From Agrocybe praecox (Eukaryota; Basidiomycota; Agaricomycetes; Agaricales; Agrocybaceae), in NCBI GenBank assembly GCA_964017145.1, contig OZ024848.1:2864501-2928500 (forward strand): a stretch of DNA of 64,000 nt. Direction: 5' to 3'. Position 1 is the first letter of the stretch; each line of letters begins with the position of its first letter. Both the position numbers and the translations under genes were made by a program. Shown piece by piece: positions 48,607 to 60,300 of the stretch. The notes beneath the pieces are model-generated. The model was not told the origin of the DNA. It ran no database searches and saw nothing but the letters and a program-made list of their open reading frames with translations.

Positions 48607-50430
48607 CTATGTGGAGAAGACACCGATAATCTTGAACGCTGGCACTCCTTGACCTTCTTCACCTAGCAGCTGGCATTCCACGTAATGCGAGCCCCGGGAC
48701 ACGTAGTGATCGATGATTTGTAGCCTATAGAGAAGAGTTTGGTTAGAAGGCTTAGTGTTAGTTCAGAACAAAAACAATACACTCACGAAGCTGTCGGTTC
48801 AGCAATAGCGCCTGCGTTCTCGATAACCCTGGCGCCTCCATAGTTATCATCTACCCAGCATTCAACCGAGCTGCCTTCACCAACAGAAGAGACAGGCTCC
48901 TTCAGGTAATAGATCCCAATATCACCAGCTCCAACCTGAATAGGGATTCTCAGCTTGCTCGTTGGTAATGTGGAAGACCAGAAATGCGCTGTGGTCTGCA
49001 ATGATGAGCCTCCGGAGGTGGTTGGGTGGTTGGCGACCCAGCCAGAACCATAGAACAATGACGGCGGTAAGGGGTTGATCAAGTCGTTGGCGGATACACA
49101 GTAGGGTGCGACTTCTTCGTAGGGCCGTCCCGAGTTTGGTCGAGTGTTGATTCGCCCAGGGGGTACGTTGAGGAGTGCCTGCTGTGCGGTGAGTTCTTTC
49201 AATAGGGCAGCGGCATCTGCTGCTTTGTGGTTTATATCTGCTGCTGCTGCTGCCCCCTTCTTGTCCTCCTCTGGTTCGGGGATACCCTTTCGCTGTCCTA
49301 CGCCACCAAAGAGAGCATGCGATTCTCCACCGTCACCAGCGTGATGAAGCGGAACGGCATCGAATGCCTGGCCGTGAGCGATGGACCAGGCCGTGCAGAT
49401 CTGGGACTGCATATATGCCACAAGTACGTCCGTAATTAGGTCATGACCCGCGACGCTAGCAAGAATAGGATCAACGTAGTATTTGTTTATTGAGGTGGGG
49501 TCGCGCATATATTCAGGGAATACGATGGATTTGATGCTGACGTGCGGCACGTCGTAAAATTGGGCGACAATGTTATGCCAGTGGTCAGGTCCTGCAAAGC
49601 CGTGTGACTGATGTATTTGTGAACTGAAGTGTCCGAGAAGGAGAACGGCGGGTTGGTCTGGTCGGATGAGGATTGAACGAACGAGGATTTCGAAGTTTTC
49701 CATCATTTCGGGGCCGCTAGAGAATGGTTAGTGATACTGTATGTCTTGCTTGAGATGAATGGACATACGCAGGGTCTTCTGTGTCGAGCTCGATGATGAC
49801 AAGGTCTGTTACGTCTGGCAAGTGATGCGAATTGCAGAAACCGAAGTAACCAGAGTTCGTCCGTCTCATAGCGCCGTTGGTGAGTTCTGAAGCTGGGTGA
49901 GGGAACACGGTGTTCCACCACTGGAAGAACTTGGATGGGTATCCTTTTGGCGATATAGGGTCATTTCCTGCACCGTGGCAGGCAGATACTGCATTGAATG
50001 TTAGAATAGACGAAGAGTGAGAAAGATTACTTAGATGGTACTCACTTGAGCCTCCCAGAATGCTGATGGTGACTGGCTGGCCAGCTAGCGCCTGATTCAG
50101 CACCCGCTGCATGCGTCCCCCGCTACCAAGATGTAATCTGCTCTTCGAGAGCGTCAGCGGTCCATATTTCGCCCCTAATTCATCGCCTGGGCCGTAAACT
50201 GGACAAAACGCGAAAGGGTTTGGGCCCGCCTCTGTCACGTTGAAGTAGTTCTTCGCTTTTAGGTCGGCATTTGAGTAGTTCTGCACCACCGCAACGCTTC
50301 CAAAGGACGGAAAGATGAAATGTGTGAAGGATAGGATGAATACGAGGAGGATTAGGACCATCCATATGCGATTGGTGACGCCCAACGAGCGCTGGCTGAG
50401 GCGGGGAGTCTTTTCGGAGTCGGAACCCAT
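48607..50430 (-). CDS. SGNH-hydrolase-like type II membrane protein
   Basis: Starts MGSDSEKTPRLSQRSLGVTN at 50430 (in-frame ATGs also at 50493 and 50619). One signal anchor at about residues 22-44 (IWMVLILLVFILSFTHFIF) gives a cytosolic tail and lumenal body. The body has an SGNH-like block I, ISILGGSISACHGAG, with Ser in the GGS-x-S context, then CNSHHLPDVTDLVIIELDTE, LLLGHFSSQIH and a possible block V, DPILASVAGHDLITDVLVAY, where a catalytic Asp/His would lie. It ends HYVECQLLGEEGQGVPAFKI then IGVFST. Four exons; introns near 50045, 49766 and 48790. SGNH enzymes are esterases or acetyltransferases; a Golgi polysaccharide-modifying role is inferred from topology and its head-to-head GT69 neighbour. 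The His in block V is placed by inspection only. Confidence 0.75.
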
Positions 50431-50956
50431 GTTGTGGTTGTCTTGGACTGACAGCGATATATGTGCCTGTCCTCTTCCAGTCCGTCGTTGCATGCGACGT
50501 CCCTGTTGACTCTTACTGAAATAAGATATAGGAGACGAGACCTGGAAAAAGCCTTGTATGGAGAGAGACAAGATGAATTGATTCCGCTCAGGGGCCGCAT
50601 ACACTTTTCCCATGTACATTAATTATGTGCACCTTGCATATGTTTGGTCGTATTCTATGGAATTCTGTCTGAATATACGTGAGAGAAAATAAATTGCTCT
50701 TCAAGCAGAAAAAGCGATTTATGTTTTTTGTGACTAGTGTATATACAGCAATTCTCAAGCCTTATGGCGACTAGCATTCCATGGCAATTTTAATGTAATT
50801 TAGAGCATCGTCGGAGGGTATAGAAAGTAACGAAACATTATTCAAGTGTCACTGTGTCAATGATTGTATGTTCAAGACGTGGGAGCTCGAATTTCTCAGA
50901 ACTTGATCACAACCCTCCACCATCTTTTACCCCCCAAAACAGCTTAGTCGCTGACG
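50431..50956. promoter_or_regulatory. bidirectional promoter of SGNH and GT69 genes
   Basis: 526 bp separate the two divergent start codons. The interval is AT-rich with no frame that fits either neighbour beyond possible N-terminal extensions of the SGNH gene. It must hold both promoters. No specific binding site is identified. Confidence 0.5.
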
Positions 50957-52658
50957 ATGTCCAAGATTGGCGTCGTGCAACAGCTGCGGAGGCTGCCAAC
51001 GCCTGTAGCACTCGCTATAGGCATTCTATTCGGTTTTGTCTTTGCTAGACTTCTACCTTGGACAACGGTGCGTTCAGGATTTACAAGCGCTCAAATTCTG
51101 TTGAACCCCTAATCGACAATTTACAGTCGACCACTCCCATCTGGCGTAGCGGGCATATACCTTCCAAAAACCGCCAGCAAAGCAGACAGCCTATCCAGCT
51201 TCCTACGCTCGACCAGCGTGTTCGAGTTCTTGAACTCCTTACAACTCTCTCGTCACACTATACCAGAGAATGTACGCGAAACTCCCAACCTCTATATGCC
51301 CAACAAGCTTTGGAGAGATACGCACCGTTGGTAGGGCATAGTACTCCAACGTCCAATTCCTGGATTTCTGGCTTGTTAGGGGGAGCAGGCGCCGACCTCG
51401 ACCACAGTGCAACAGTCAGACGAGACCTTCAAGCCAGCGAGCACAAATATTTCTTCGCCATCAACTTGTACAACTCATTCGACGTCATCCCTGACTTGTT
51501 CGCCACTCTTTTCCGTGTCGCAGCCATTCTGGGGTACCACAATGTCTTTGTCTCGATATACGAAAACGGCTCGTCCGACCAGACCAAAGCCCTTCTACGC
51601 ATATTCGACGCGCTCACGCGGAGCGTTGGCATGCGCGTCATGATTCGCACCTCTATGCGAACCCGTGGCGCGTTCAACCATCGTATTGAGTACCTCGCCG
51701 AAGTACGAAACTCAGCCTTCGTGCCCCTGCACGAATTGCGCGATTCGGAGGGGGAATATTTTGATAGCATCATCTTCATGAACGACATTCTCCCCTGTGT
51801 CGACGACCTGCTCGAGCTCATCTGGCAAAGCAGGAGAAACAACGCCGGTATTACATGCGCAGCCGATTACATGTACCATGAAGAAATTGGCTCGCCCGTG
51901 TTCTACGATAACTGGGTCGCACGAGACATCAACGGTACCGCGTTGGAAAATGCGCCTTTTGAGCGTATCTTCCACCATATGCAATCGTCTCAACGGTGGC
52001 AACGCCATCTGCCCATCCAAGTTCAGTCATGTTGGAATGGCATTGCTGTCTTGGACCCTGCGCCATTCTACTCCCCGCCCCATGTCCGCTTCCGCATGGC
52101 CAGGATCACGGACGGAGAGTGTAGTGCAAGTGAATGTAGTTTGATTTGCAACGATTATTGGGAGGCTGGCTATGGCAGAATCATGATGGTGCCACGGGTG
52201 AAATTGGCTTATGACAACGTACGTCGTATGGTTCAATTCCGTCCTGGATTTTATTTTATTTACTAATGGGATGTGATTACAGCGAGTTTACGATATTATC
52301 CACCCTGCACGGCGCAACTTGACCGCTATCCGTGGCTACGTCCGCCTGGGAGGTTTGCCGGATGACCCTCGTACAGATCCCCAGGACAGGTCATGGTTTG
52401 GCCCTCATGACAGGTTGTTCACGGAAGAAGAGAGCGAACCTATTGGATTCGTCCCTGGTCCTTCACATGGTATGTCTCTCCCCTCTTTCTTTTCTAATTC
52501 CAATTCTAATTCTTATTAATTCAGTTTGGTGCTGGGGCTGGGACGGAGCTGGTGATCTAGAGGGGCCCGATGTCGATCCTATCTGGGAGCATATGCCGAA
52601 CAGGTCGACCCGCGCAGACGCCGTGCAAGTCAGGCACGACCGTTCAATAGCGCTGTGA
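50957..52658 (+). CDS. GT69 family glycosyltransferase (CAP59/CMT1-like)
   Basis: Starts MSKIGVVQQLRRLPTPVALA; a signal anchor (ALAIGILFGFVFARLLPW, about residues 19-36) makes it a type II Golgi protein. After a 59-nt intron the lumenal part follows: STTPIWRSGH, then the catalytic region EHKYFFAINLYNSFDVIPDL, VFVSIYENGSSDQTKALLRI, FDSIIFMNDILPCVDDLLEL, PVFYDNWVARDINGTALEN, VQSCWNGIAVLDPAPFYS and ECSLICNDYWEAGYGRIMMV. These blocks match CAP59/CMT1 (GT69), which in Cryptococcus includes an alpha-1,3-mannosyltransferase and capsule factors. The acidic FMNDILPCVDD is a likely metal/donor site. The C-terminal exons (from 52282 and 52525) end VRHDRSIAL. Donor and acceptor sugars here are unknown. 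Confidence 0.9.
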
Positions 52659-53224
52659 AGGACGGACATTTTCTAATCTCCCTTTCTGTATTCGTATTCC
52701 TGGTTTCATGAATCACGACGACGACGACAATCGCCCTGCAAGTATCCATCATTTGCTGTAACGAGGTGGAAACAACTTTGTGTATCGCCCTCGGTGGCTA
52801 ACACATAATACCGACTCACCCTCTTTCCTTCCCTTCCCTTCCGCATTTCCCCCTTTATGCCACCTACGTACATGCATAACATATTACATTACCGCAAACA
52901 TACATACATACACCCATTACCTACATACATCAAAGCGTATCATACTTATCGATTATCTTAATGCAGTGTCTCTTCGTCGTGGTTTTTGGTTTAGAATAAC
53001 TGTATGATTATAATTTAACTGCTTCTTGTGGAGAGTTATGCGATTGAAAATCTATGCCAATACGAACTCATTCCATGTACGCATGACAGCATAGTAGTCG
53101 ACAGCATCTTGCTAGATATGGTGTCACTATCTTGACTGACTCCAAAATTTCAGCCCATGGTAAAAGACCAGGAGTCTTTTGATCAAATTGCAGGGTATTA
53201 TACAGAAGGATGATACAAAAGACT
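52659..53224. other. intergenic between convergent GT69 and NOP53
   Basis: 566 bp with ACGACGACG and TACATACATAC repeats, holding the 3' UTRs of both genes. No gene seen. Confidence 0.6.
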
Positions 53225-54846
53225 TCAATCAAACCGCTTCCAAGCATGCTTCTCGTACTCGATAACCCTATTTCTACGCTTTTTGGGTCTAAAGGTATGT
53301 TAGAATCGACAGGGTTGTGACGTCGTCAATGGGAAAACTCACAGAACAGGAACTCGAGGCTCGATTAATGCTCGCTGTTGTAAGCTCTGGAATCGATCAT
53401 GGAAAAGACTTCCTTCGGGCTACAGAATAGTGAGAAGGGGGATCAATAATTCATGTGAAACAACCTTACCTTCAATCCTCTCAGACTCTCAGTAAGGTCC
53501 TCTCCCAACTGCACTTCGACGCGGCCTTCAGGGACTTTGTGTTTTCCAAGTTTTTGTCCTGCCAGACCCTGCTTCTTCAGCTTTTCTAGGAGGGCCAGTC
53601 GCTTTTCCTCGCGCTGCCTTTCTTTTTCTGACATGATCCTCGCTGTTGACCGTCGAATGCTTTTGGCATCGTTGATAGCAGCCAACAATTGTTTCTTCTC
53701 TGCTTTCAGTGCGAGAGCTCGTTTCTAGCCAATTTGGAATTAGGACACCGATCCTACTAGAAAAGATGCGACTTACCTCTGCAAGCACGCGAGCCATCTT
53801 GTTGCGTTGAGATTTTGTTTTCCTTTCGGTGGTTTTCCTCCCTGAGGGCCCGGCCTCCTCCTCCTCCCCATCTTCGGTCCCGACTTCATCTTCATCATCG
53901 AGCGACTGTACGGTCATACCAGGTGCGACTTCAATGTCGTACTCTTGGGTAATCCGTGCACTTTCCATCTTTTTCTTGACGTCGGCCATTTTTTCTAAGT
54001 CTTCCAGTTTCTTCTTTTCAATCTCAGCAGCTTTGAGCAGCAGTTCCTGGTGCGCCTCTGCAGGGGGATTGTAGGACGATCCTTGATGAGGTTCCACGAT
54101 AGCAGGGACCTCGATAAGTTGTCGCGTGTGTTTTGTAGAAGGGGCCTACATAAAAAATGAGTTAACAAAAGTCAAGGTGTCGTTCGCAAATTAGTACCTT
54201 TGGTTTCGGCTTAAACACGGTCTCTAACCCATCCTTGAGCACTTCCACAGTATCAGGTTGGGCCCATGGGTCGTACGTTCCGCTTTGTTTGACCGCTTCG
54301 CTGAGATCGACAACACCGCTTCCAGCAGCGTATTCCGATGGGTCGAGGATGCTATTGAAAGGTCCTTTCCTTGGTTTCTTTGCAATTCTGCGTAACCTCT
54401 CCTTTTCCTCATGACTTAGCTTACGCTTTCCACTGTCTGCAGAGGTAGTCCGAGAGAAAACAGCAGGAACGGCTGATTGCTGCGCCAATATTTTGGTAGA
54501 TGTTAATTGGGACGTAGAAAATCGTTTCCGAACTAAGAGTTAATTGAGAACCAATGTTGATTACATTCCAAAGCAATGTGTATGCACCTTGGTCATCTCC
54601 CTGAGTATCAGTGAAGAAAAGCTCGCCGTCCTTTAATTTGTTGACGGTCGTACTGATGTGCTATTAGTGTTAAACAGCACGAAGAAAAAAGCAAAGAACA
54701 CACCCGACGACTCTCTCTTCGGCCCTCAGTTCTTCCAAAGTCTGTTCAACATCTCCAATGTCGACATTTTTTCTCCAAGCTCGCTTCCCTTTGCGACTGG
54801 ATTGAGTATACTGCGAGGGTGCGCCAACTGCAGACTTTTTAGACAT
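53225..54846 (-). CDS. NOP53: ribosome biogenesis protein NOP53 (GLTSCR2/PICT1)
   Basis: The N-terminus MSKKSAVGAPSQYTQSSRKG then KRAWRKNVDIGDVEQTLEEL is the NOP53 signature. Further exons give NKLKDGELFFTDTQGD, KRKLSHEEKERLRRIAKKPR, SGTYDPWAQPDTVEVLKDGL, a coiled-coil KAAEIEKKKLEDLEKMADVK, SQRNKMARVLAEKRALALKA and RIMSEKERQREEKRLALLEK. The last exons end RVIEYEKHAWKRFD, with stop TGA 53225-53227. NOP53 sits on late pre-60S particles and recruits the Mtr4/exosome for 7S-to-5.8S rRNA trimming in the nucleolus. Eight or so exons. The start lies 104 bp from a divergent tRNA-Ala gene. Confidence 0.93.
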
Positions 54847-54950
54847 GGTAAGACGGAGGAAGAAGATTAATTTGAAATTCTTGCACACTTCTTAATTTGG
54901 ACGGATGATTGTCCTCGCGTCGTCAAACCGCCATGTGCTAACGTTACAAC

Positions 54951-55038
54951 GGGCTCTTGGCACAGGGGTAGCGCGCACGCTTTGCATTCCCACATGAATA
55001 CATGCGTGAGGTCGTGGGTTCAAATCCCACAGTGTCCA
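54951..55038 (+). tRNA. tRNA-Ala (anticodon TGC) with 16-nt intron
   Basis: The cloverleaf folds as acceptor GGGCTCT/AGTGTCC with the G3:U70 wobble that identifies tRNA-Ala, D-arm GCAC...GCGC, anticodon stem CACGC/GCGTG with loop TTTGCA (anticodon TGC), variable AGGTC and T-arm GTGGG TTCAAAT CCCAC. The intron of about 16 nt follows position 37, the standard place. The acceptor has one U:U and the D-stem one A:C mismatch, so it may be slightly decayed. The discriminator A is at 55038, then a T-rich terminator (TTTTGATTTTT) follows. Confidence 0.88.
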
Positions 55039-55179
55039 TTCGTTTTGATTTTTGGTGTAAATGCATACCATTTTCTCTGCAGTTAGTGTATTTTCTGAGA
55101 GGTAATACCGGTCACAATGGATTCATTATGAGTCTGACCCCTTCAAGTTCTGATACTTCTTGGTCGTACACAATCTTGT

Positions 55180-56784
55180 CTACCAACTAAATAATCCATG
55201 AGAATGCAATGAATCCTCTCTCGTGAAAAAGGGGACTCCATTAAAGCCCAGCTTCTCTGGATTACCACTCCCACATCGATACTCGACGATCTTAAAGTCG
55301 GTGTTTGAGGTCCATTTTATCACCAAATCATGATACTCTTCGAGAGCTTGTAAGTCGTATAAGAAAGTGGGTGTCCATTTGGATAAGTCCAAAACAGCAA
55401 TGGGTAATCCGATATCCCTGCGATGACATAAATATTGGAAGAAGATGGGTCTTCTATCCTTAACAACCAGTTTGAGAGTATTGAGTTTGAGAATCTGGAG
55501 AGCAGGAAAAGAAGGCAAAGAATTTTCTTGGTAGTTGTGCAGAAGAAATTGGAGGGTATCCTCGTTCGTTTCGAGTGAGACGAGGGATATGAATTTTGAA
55601 GGAAGAGATGTTAATGTAGTAATGAGATTAATATTCTCGTATATGCGTCTGAGATCTAGGACTAATCTCTGAACGCCAGCAAAATAGGTATTTGTCGCCA
55701 ACTCCTCCAGAATTGGACAGTTGAAGGAGTGGAGAACCAGCTGGATAGAAAAGCAGACAGAACAGTTTTGAAAATGTGATCCGTCATCATTGAATCGTAT
55801 CTTTTTGTCGTTGCAGGAAAAGTTAAGCATCGCTGGCGGGTATAAATCGAAATAAGCGCGCATGTAACCGACGATCCGCCGTTGAATAGTGTCCAGTAAA
55901 GCTGCTTGAGCCACGGGATCGACCTGCTTGTAAATCCCCATGCTTAAGGATAAGCCGCAACCATACGAAGGGTTTATACGTATTAACAATGGAGCCCATC
56001 GCAGGAAGTCTCCAACCAGTCGCAGATTGCGGAGTAATGGTAAGGACAGTGATTTGCAGGTGGCATCTGACTCTACCAGTGCCACTGTCGTTCGCCAATC
56101 TCGATGTTCCTCCGGCAAAAAATCGAGCTCCACGTTTTCCAGACATAGCATTTGTCGAAGAACGGCGAAGGCCTCAGGTAAGGTCAGTTTTAATGGGCCA
56201 ACGTTGCGAACGGTGGACAAACACGAAGGAAAGGGTGAAACGGGATATCTAAGGCCACGAAATTTGAATATCTCAAGCATGGGGGCGTCGTCGTTGAATA
56301 AAGTAAAAGGCAAGTTGAACTCATTCATCGAATCATAACCATTCACTGTTAAGATTTTCAGGCTGGGCCAAGGTAGTCGAAGAAAATCACCCCAAAACTT
56401 TTCCCGGTCGTGTTTGTGTGGGTGGAAATCGTTCTGCTCGTTGATTTCCAACCTCTCTATTCTCCTACGGGTTCGGCTGAGAATTAAAAGGAAGAATGGG
56501 CGGATACAAGGAGACAAAGTTCCTCTGATCCAGAGACGGGTGTCCCCTGTCCTTGACAACACTTCTTCTTTCCACATAATCCTTGATCCTTTCAAATGAT
56601 CCAAATTGATCAATCTTGCCCATAACGCGCAGGATCCTAGCGATACTGCTCGCCATTGTTGACACACTTGCGAGCACCACCGCGCTGTAGTTAATTGGTT
56701 GAAGGTGTGGCTGTCGTTTGGATCGGCATTCGTCATGAAGATCATCCAAAGAAGGTCTTCATTGAGGAGGCAAGGCCGAATCAT
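55180..56784 (-). CDS. F-box protein (single exon)
   Basis: A 534-residue open frame without introns. The N-terminus MIRPCLLNEDLLWMIFMTNA, with ARWCSQVCQQWRAVSLGSCA and LWARLINLDHL, is the agaricomycete F-box pattern 'P-x-E-[IL]-L-x-x-I-F...C-x-x-W-R-x-[IV]-x-x-x-x-x-L-W'. The rest is leucine-patterned (SLKILTVNGYDSMNEF, LPLLRNLRLVGDFLRWAP, FPALQILKLNTLKLVVK), consistent with a degenerate LRR solenoid. It probably acts as a substrate receptor of an SCF ubiquitin ligase; the target is unknown. It lies 142 bp from the tRNA gene. These genes are numerous and fast evolving. Confidence 0.85.
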   Translation of the reverse strand: MIRPCLLNEDLLWMIFMTNADPNDSHTFNQLTTARWCSQVCQQWRAVSLGSCALWARLINLDHLKGSRIMWKEEVLSRTGDTRLWIRGTLSPCIRPFFLLILSRTRRRIERLEINEQNDFHPHKHDREKFWGDFLRLPWPSLKILTVNGYDSMNEFNLPFTLFNDDAPMLEIFKFRGLRYPVSPFPSCLSTVRNVGPLKLTLPEAFAVLRQMLCLENVELDFLPEEHRDWRTTVALVESDATCKSLSLPLLRNLRLVGDFLRWAPLLIRINPSYGCGLSLSMGIYKQVDPVAQAALLDTIQRRIVGYMRAYFDLYPPAMLNFSCNDKKIRFNDDGSHFQNCSVCFSIQLVLHSFNCPILEELATNTYFAGVQRLVLDLRRIYENINLITTLTSLPSKFISLVSLETNEDTLQFLLHNYQENSLPSFPALQILKLNTLKLVVKDRRPIFFQYLCHRRDIGLPIAVLDLSKWTPTFLYDLQALEEYHDLVIKWTSNTDFKIVEYRCGSGNPEKLGFNGVPFFTREDSLHSHGLFSW

Positions 56785-57338
56785 TGCTGAAGTCCGTCGT
56801 GCTGCAGAGGATGGGATTTGGTTGCGAAAGGCTGAGAAGCCGCCAGATATGATTCGAAGGTAAGAGGTGCAACCCCCATCACGGATCCACCTTTATCGAA
56901 TGATTTACGTGTGCGAGAGGCGTAGCGGTGATCGATGATCCCCAAGCAGCAAATCACGACTGACTGGATCAAAAAACGGAGTTAACCTGTTTATGTAAAT
57001 AAAAGACAAACGTAACAGGAACGGAAAGAGTCTGAAAGAGTGTGTATTCACCAACGACGGCGTGCACGACGATAGGGTTAGGGTCTGAACTTGGTTATTT
57101 ACTTATGATTTACAGTGGACACTGGAACAAACCTTGTCGCGATGCATCAACTTCAACTGGTCTTGTTAGTCGTGCTCGCCTGCTCGTCTTCGCAAGTCTC
57201 GGAAAATCTAGCGATGCACAGACGAATCATGTCATGGTGATCTAATATAGTCTGTTGTATGACGAAAGTCTGACTCCACCGATCTCCTCCCGAAAACCTG
57301 CTAAACATGAACCAAAGAATCTGTATTCTCTTCTCGCT
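56785..57338. other. intergenic, divergent promoters of F-box and ABCG genes
   Basis: About 550 bp. It includes a two-unit telomere-like TAGGGTTAGGG at 57073-57083. In-frame codons upstream of 57339 allow an N-terminal extension of the ABC gene from 57255. Confidence 0.5.
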
Positions 57339-60300
57339 ATGGCCTCTCAAAGCGACCCCAAGAAGAGTGACAAAGGCGATACTGTATATGACGGTATCGA
57401 AGATAAGCAAGAGAAGGAATGTGTGCGGCATTTGACTCTGCAGGCACCTCCTCCAGTTCATTCATTGAGGGCGCACTCACATGTTCCTATCGGTTACTTT
57501 GACCGCCATGGAGTGCTTGCACTTACGAGGTCGTTGAGTCACGAAGCTCATCCCTCGGTAGCCACTGAGCCTTCATCTGTCTCCTCGATATCACCGGAAA
57601 ACTCGCCACATACACCAGAGGCGGCATCTTCAGAAGGGGAAGAAGAATCAAGGGAAGAGCCTTTCGATTTCGAAAATATCGTAAAGTATTATGTTAGAAG
57701 GTTAGCTGGTTTTTCCTTCTGCCAACAAACTTTACCTTATTGCAGGCTTTAGGCGTGAAGAATCCGACATTAAAATTCGTCATCTTGGGGTCGCCTTTGA
57801 AAATCTACGCGTCGTTGGTTTAGGTTCTTCAGCCAGCTTCCAGCCTACGCTTGGAAGCTTTCTGAACCCTCTAAGCATCCTCTCTTCTCTGAAAACAATT
57901 AGACATCCACCATTGCGAGATATTCTGAGCGGCTTTGAAGGCGTTGTGCGACCTGGAGAAATGCTCCGTCCGTATTCGTTTGTTCTCGTGTCCAGGTTCT
58001 TAGCTAAATAACTCCTAGTCGTTCTCGGACGCCCTGGCTCCGGTTGCAGCACCTTCCTAAAGGTTCTGGCAAATCAACGTCACGAATACCACTCTGTGCA
58101 AGGAGACGTATATTATGATTCTCTTTCGCCTAGTCAAGTGGCCAAACATTACCGGGGTGACGTTCAGTATTGTCCAGAGGACGACATCCACTTTGCTACA
58201 CTGACAGTAGACCAGACAATATCTTTCGCGGCAAAGACTCGCGCTCCTCATCGTCGCGTTGATCAAGCTACAAGACGCGACTTTACCGAGAGAGTGACAG
58301 AGATCTACGAAACTATATTTGGTCTTAGGCATGTTAAAGACACATTTGTCGGGGATGCATCTGTCCGTGGAGTAAGTGGTGGGGAGAAAAAGCGCGTTTC
58401 GTGAGTTTGATGCATGACCGCTTCAAAAGGGATATACTGATAACCACCATAAAGCATCAGCGAAAATCTCGCTACAAGAAGCCTGGTAACTTCGTGGGAC
58501 AAGTGAGCTTCTTCTTGCTTGTATGGGTATTGGATTGCGGCTAATATTGCCTGTAGCTCCACGCGAGGCTTGGATTCCAGTACGGCTCTAGAATATGTTC
58601 GGGCCCTTCGCATTGCCACAGATCTTGTGAAGAACACGACAATCGTATCCATTTATCAAGCAGGCGAATCTCTTTACGGGATCTTTGACAAAGTCTGCCT
58701 TATTTACGAAGGCAAAATGGTCTACTTTGGTCCTGCTAACCAAGCGAGACAATATTTTATCGATATGGGTTATGCTCCTGCGAACAGACAGACTACCCCG
58801 GACTTCCTCGTATCTGTCACAGATCCACTTGGCAGGAGAGTGGCTGACGAAGAAGACTACCCCAATAAAGAAGAGAAGAAAGCCAAAGTCGTTCCACGGA
58901 CGGCAGCGGAGTTCGAGGAGTACTACAAACAATCTGAAATCATGCAGAGGAACAGGGAAGATGTTGCCAGCTATAAAGAAGAGAACGTAGACAAGCATGA
59001 GATGGCTCAACATTATAAAACAAGCGCAAAACAAGATCATGCTCAACATACCCGACGCAAGGTCAGACAACAAGTATGAGTTTGTGTCTCTTTGTACGCT
59101 GACATCTATGTGTTTTTTCGTTCCAGAGTCCTTATATGATCTCTATATTTATGCAAGTACGCATCGTTATGCTTCGCCGCGTGCAGATTATGAAGGGGAA
59201 TTTCACGTCCCAAGCTCTGTCAACAATGTATGTGTTCCGGTTCTGTTCGGTATACCATGCCTCATGATGGTCTGCTCTTTAGATCCTTTACACTGCAGGC
59301 GGTCATCATAGGAACCACATTCTTGAAAATACCTGAAGATACTTCAGCCTATTTCTCTCGTGGTGGTGTTATTTTCTTGTAAGTGGCTATCCCGATCCGA
59401 AATTCTTGGTGCCAACATAAGCATTTCCAGTGCCGTTTTTCTTCCAGCTTTATTCAGCATGTCAGAAATTCCTGGTCTTTTTGCTCAACGCCCGATAGTC
59501 CTTCGTCATAGGAATGCAGCCATGTACCACCCTATGGTTGAAGCTTTGGCTATGACCTTGGTAGACATTCCTTTTACGCTCATTACAATCATTCTCTTCG
59601 GAGTCATCATATATTTTGTTGTTAGGCTTCAACAAAGCGCTGCCCAATTTTTGTAAGCTGTTTAACATTTGCTTGTCTAAATATCGTCGCTTATATGGAG
59701 CAGCACGTTCTTCGTTTTTATTCTTGTCGTAGGCTTGGCAATGAAAGCCTTCTTCAGAGGATTGGCTGCTGCCTTTCCTGCAGAAGCGCCGGCACAGGCT
59801 GTAGCCGGCGTTCTTATTTTGGCTCTGTCGCTATACACTGGTTACCAGATCCCACGACCCAGCATGATTGGCGCATTGCGGTGGATTTCGTATATTAATG
59901 TGCGTTCCCAATAGTTCCAGGAAATGATTGCAACTCACTTTCAAATGATCCGTGAAGCCGATTTTCTATGCCTTCGAGGGACTCATGGTCAACGAGTTTC
60001 ATACGATAGATGGCACTTGCTCTACACTTGTTCCATCTGGGCCAGGATACGCAGGAATCTCTCTGGATAATCAAGTATGCACTATCGTCGGTTCGGAGCC
60101 TGGGCAGGCCACTGTAAATGGCTTGAGGTATCTTTCTCTGTCCTTTGGATATTCATACGGCCACCTCTGGCGAGTAAGTGATACTCTTCTTTTGTTTGGG
60201 ACGTTTGCTCAATGAATTGTAGAATTTCGGTATTCTGGCTGCCTTCCTGGTCTTCTTCTTGGCGTGTCTTCTAGTTTTTACTGAATTAAGTTCTGGGCAA

